Below are positions 63,869 through 64,000 of a DNA stretch of 64,000 bases, piece by piece. How positions within the stretch are numbered: position 1 is the first letter of the stretch; each line of letters opens with the position of its first letter. The notes beneath the pieces were generated by a model. It was not told the origin of the DNA, searched no databases, and worked only from the letters and a program-made list of their open reading frames with translations. The translations under genes and the position numbers were made by a program. This DNA is from Chloromonas sp. AAM2 (taxonomy: Eukaryota; Chlorophyta; Chlorophyceae; Chlamydomonadales; Chlamydomonadaceae): contig QAXH01004600.1 in the NCBI GenBank assembly GCA_004335635.1, positions 55,115 through 119,114 on the forward strand, given 5' to 3'.

Positions 63869-63937
63869 CTTGTGTGAATAGGTCTGTATTACCGCCAGGA
63901 ACCATTGTGTGTCAGTCAACATGTGTATGTGTGTTAC

Positions 63938-63958
63938 AATATATATATATATATATAT
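63938..63958. repeat. AT dinucleotide microsatellite
   Basis: About ten AT units. Confidence 0.9.
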
Positions 63959-64000
63959 GTATTTACACCAGGGAAGCCGTCAGAGGACACGGAACGGGAT

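Overview
This is nuclear DNA of a photosynthetic eukaryote, most probably a chlorophyte green alga, possibly of the Chlamydomonas/Haematococcus group. The evidence is dense GT-AG introns that interrupt almost every gene, plastid-type presequences, a plant-organelle-type prolyl-tRNA synthetase, a thylakoid-lumen-like protein, many TGCATGCA runs, and occasional TGTAA motifs downstream of stop codons. The species call is inference. I built the gene models by hand from splice signals and reading-frame continuity. Exon junctions were accepted only when phases matched across introns.

Layout from left to right: (1) minus-strand Ser/Pro-rich gene running off the left edge (1-3911); (2) plus-strand glutamine-rich gene (4417-6494); (3) minus-strand phosphatidylglycerophosphate synthase (8333-11071), divergent from (4) a plus-strand DUF2358/NTF2-like protein with a twin-arginine-like lumen signal (11559-13590); (5) minus-strand 1361-residue low-complexity protein (14344-19362), divergent from (6) a plus-strand 125-residue single-pass membrane protein (19651-20908).

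The centre (22917-45451) is one minus-strand gene of about 22.5 kb and 54 predicted exons. It encodes FOUR consecutive pyruvate kinase modules in one uninterrupted frame (about 2403 residues). All 53 junctions keep phase and I found no stop or obvious re-start between modules. Modules 1, 3 and 4 keep the pyruvate kinase active-site residues. Module 2 has lost nearly all of them and looks like a pseudoenzyme. Module 1 carries an EF-hand-like loop in its C-terminal domain.

The right third holds a weak small membrane ORF (46114-46500), a plastid-targeted thioredoxin-fold protein with a CGVC motif (47094-49758), a multi-pass membrane protein (minus, 52736-~53820), the 13-exon prolyl-tRNA synthetase (plus, 56352-62650) and the C-terminal exon of a MurL-like epimerase (minus, 63079-63669, cut by the right edge).

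Several dispersed repeat families sit in introns and gaps: an approximately 140-bp family with at least five copies, small inverted-repeat (MITE-like) elements with the end motif CCAGTTCTGGGACAATT, a 110-bp pair, and several minisatellites. Together the recognised genes cover glycolysis (pyruvate kinase), plastid lipid synthesis (PG), plastid translation (ProRS), plastid redox, and a possible relic of peptidoglycan metabolism. They do not form an operon-like unit. Adjacent divergent pairs probably share promoters.
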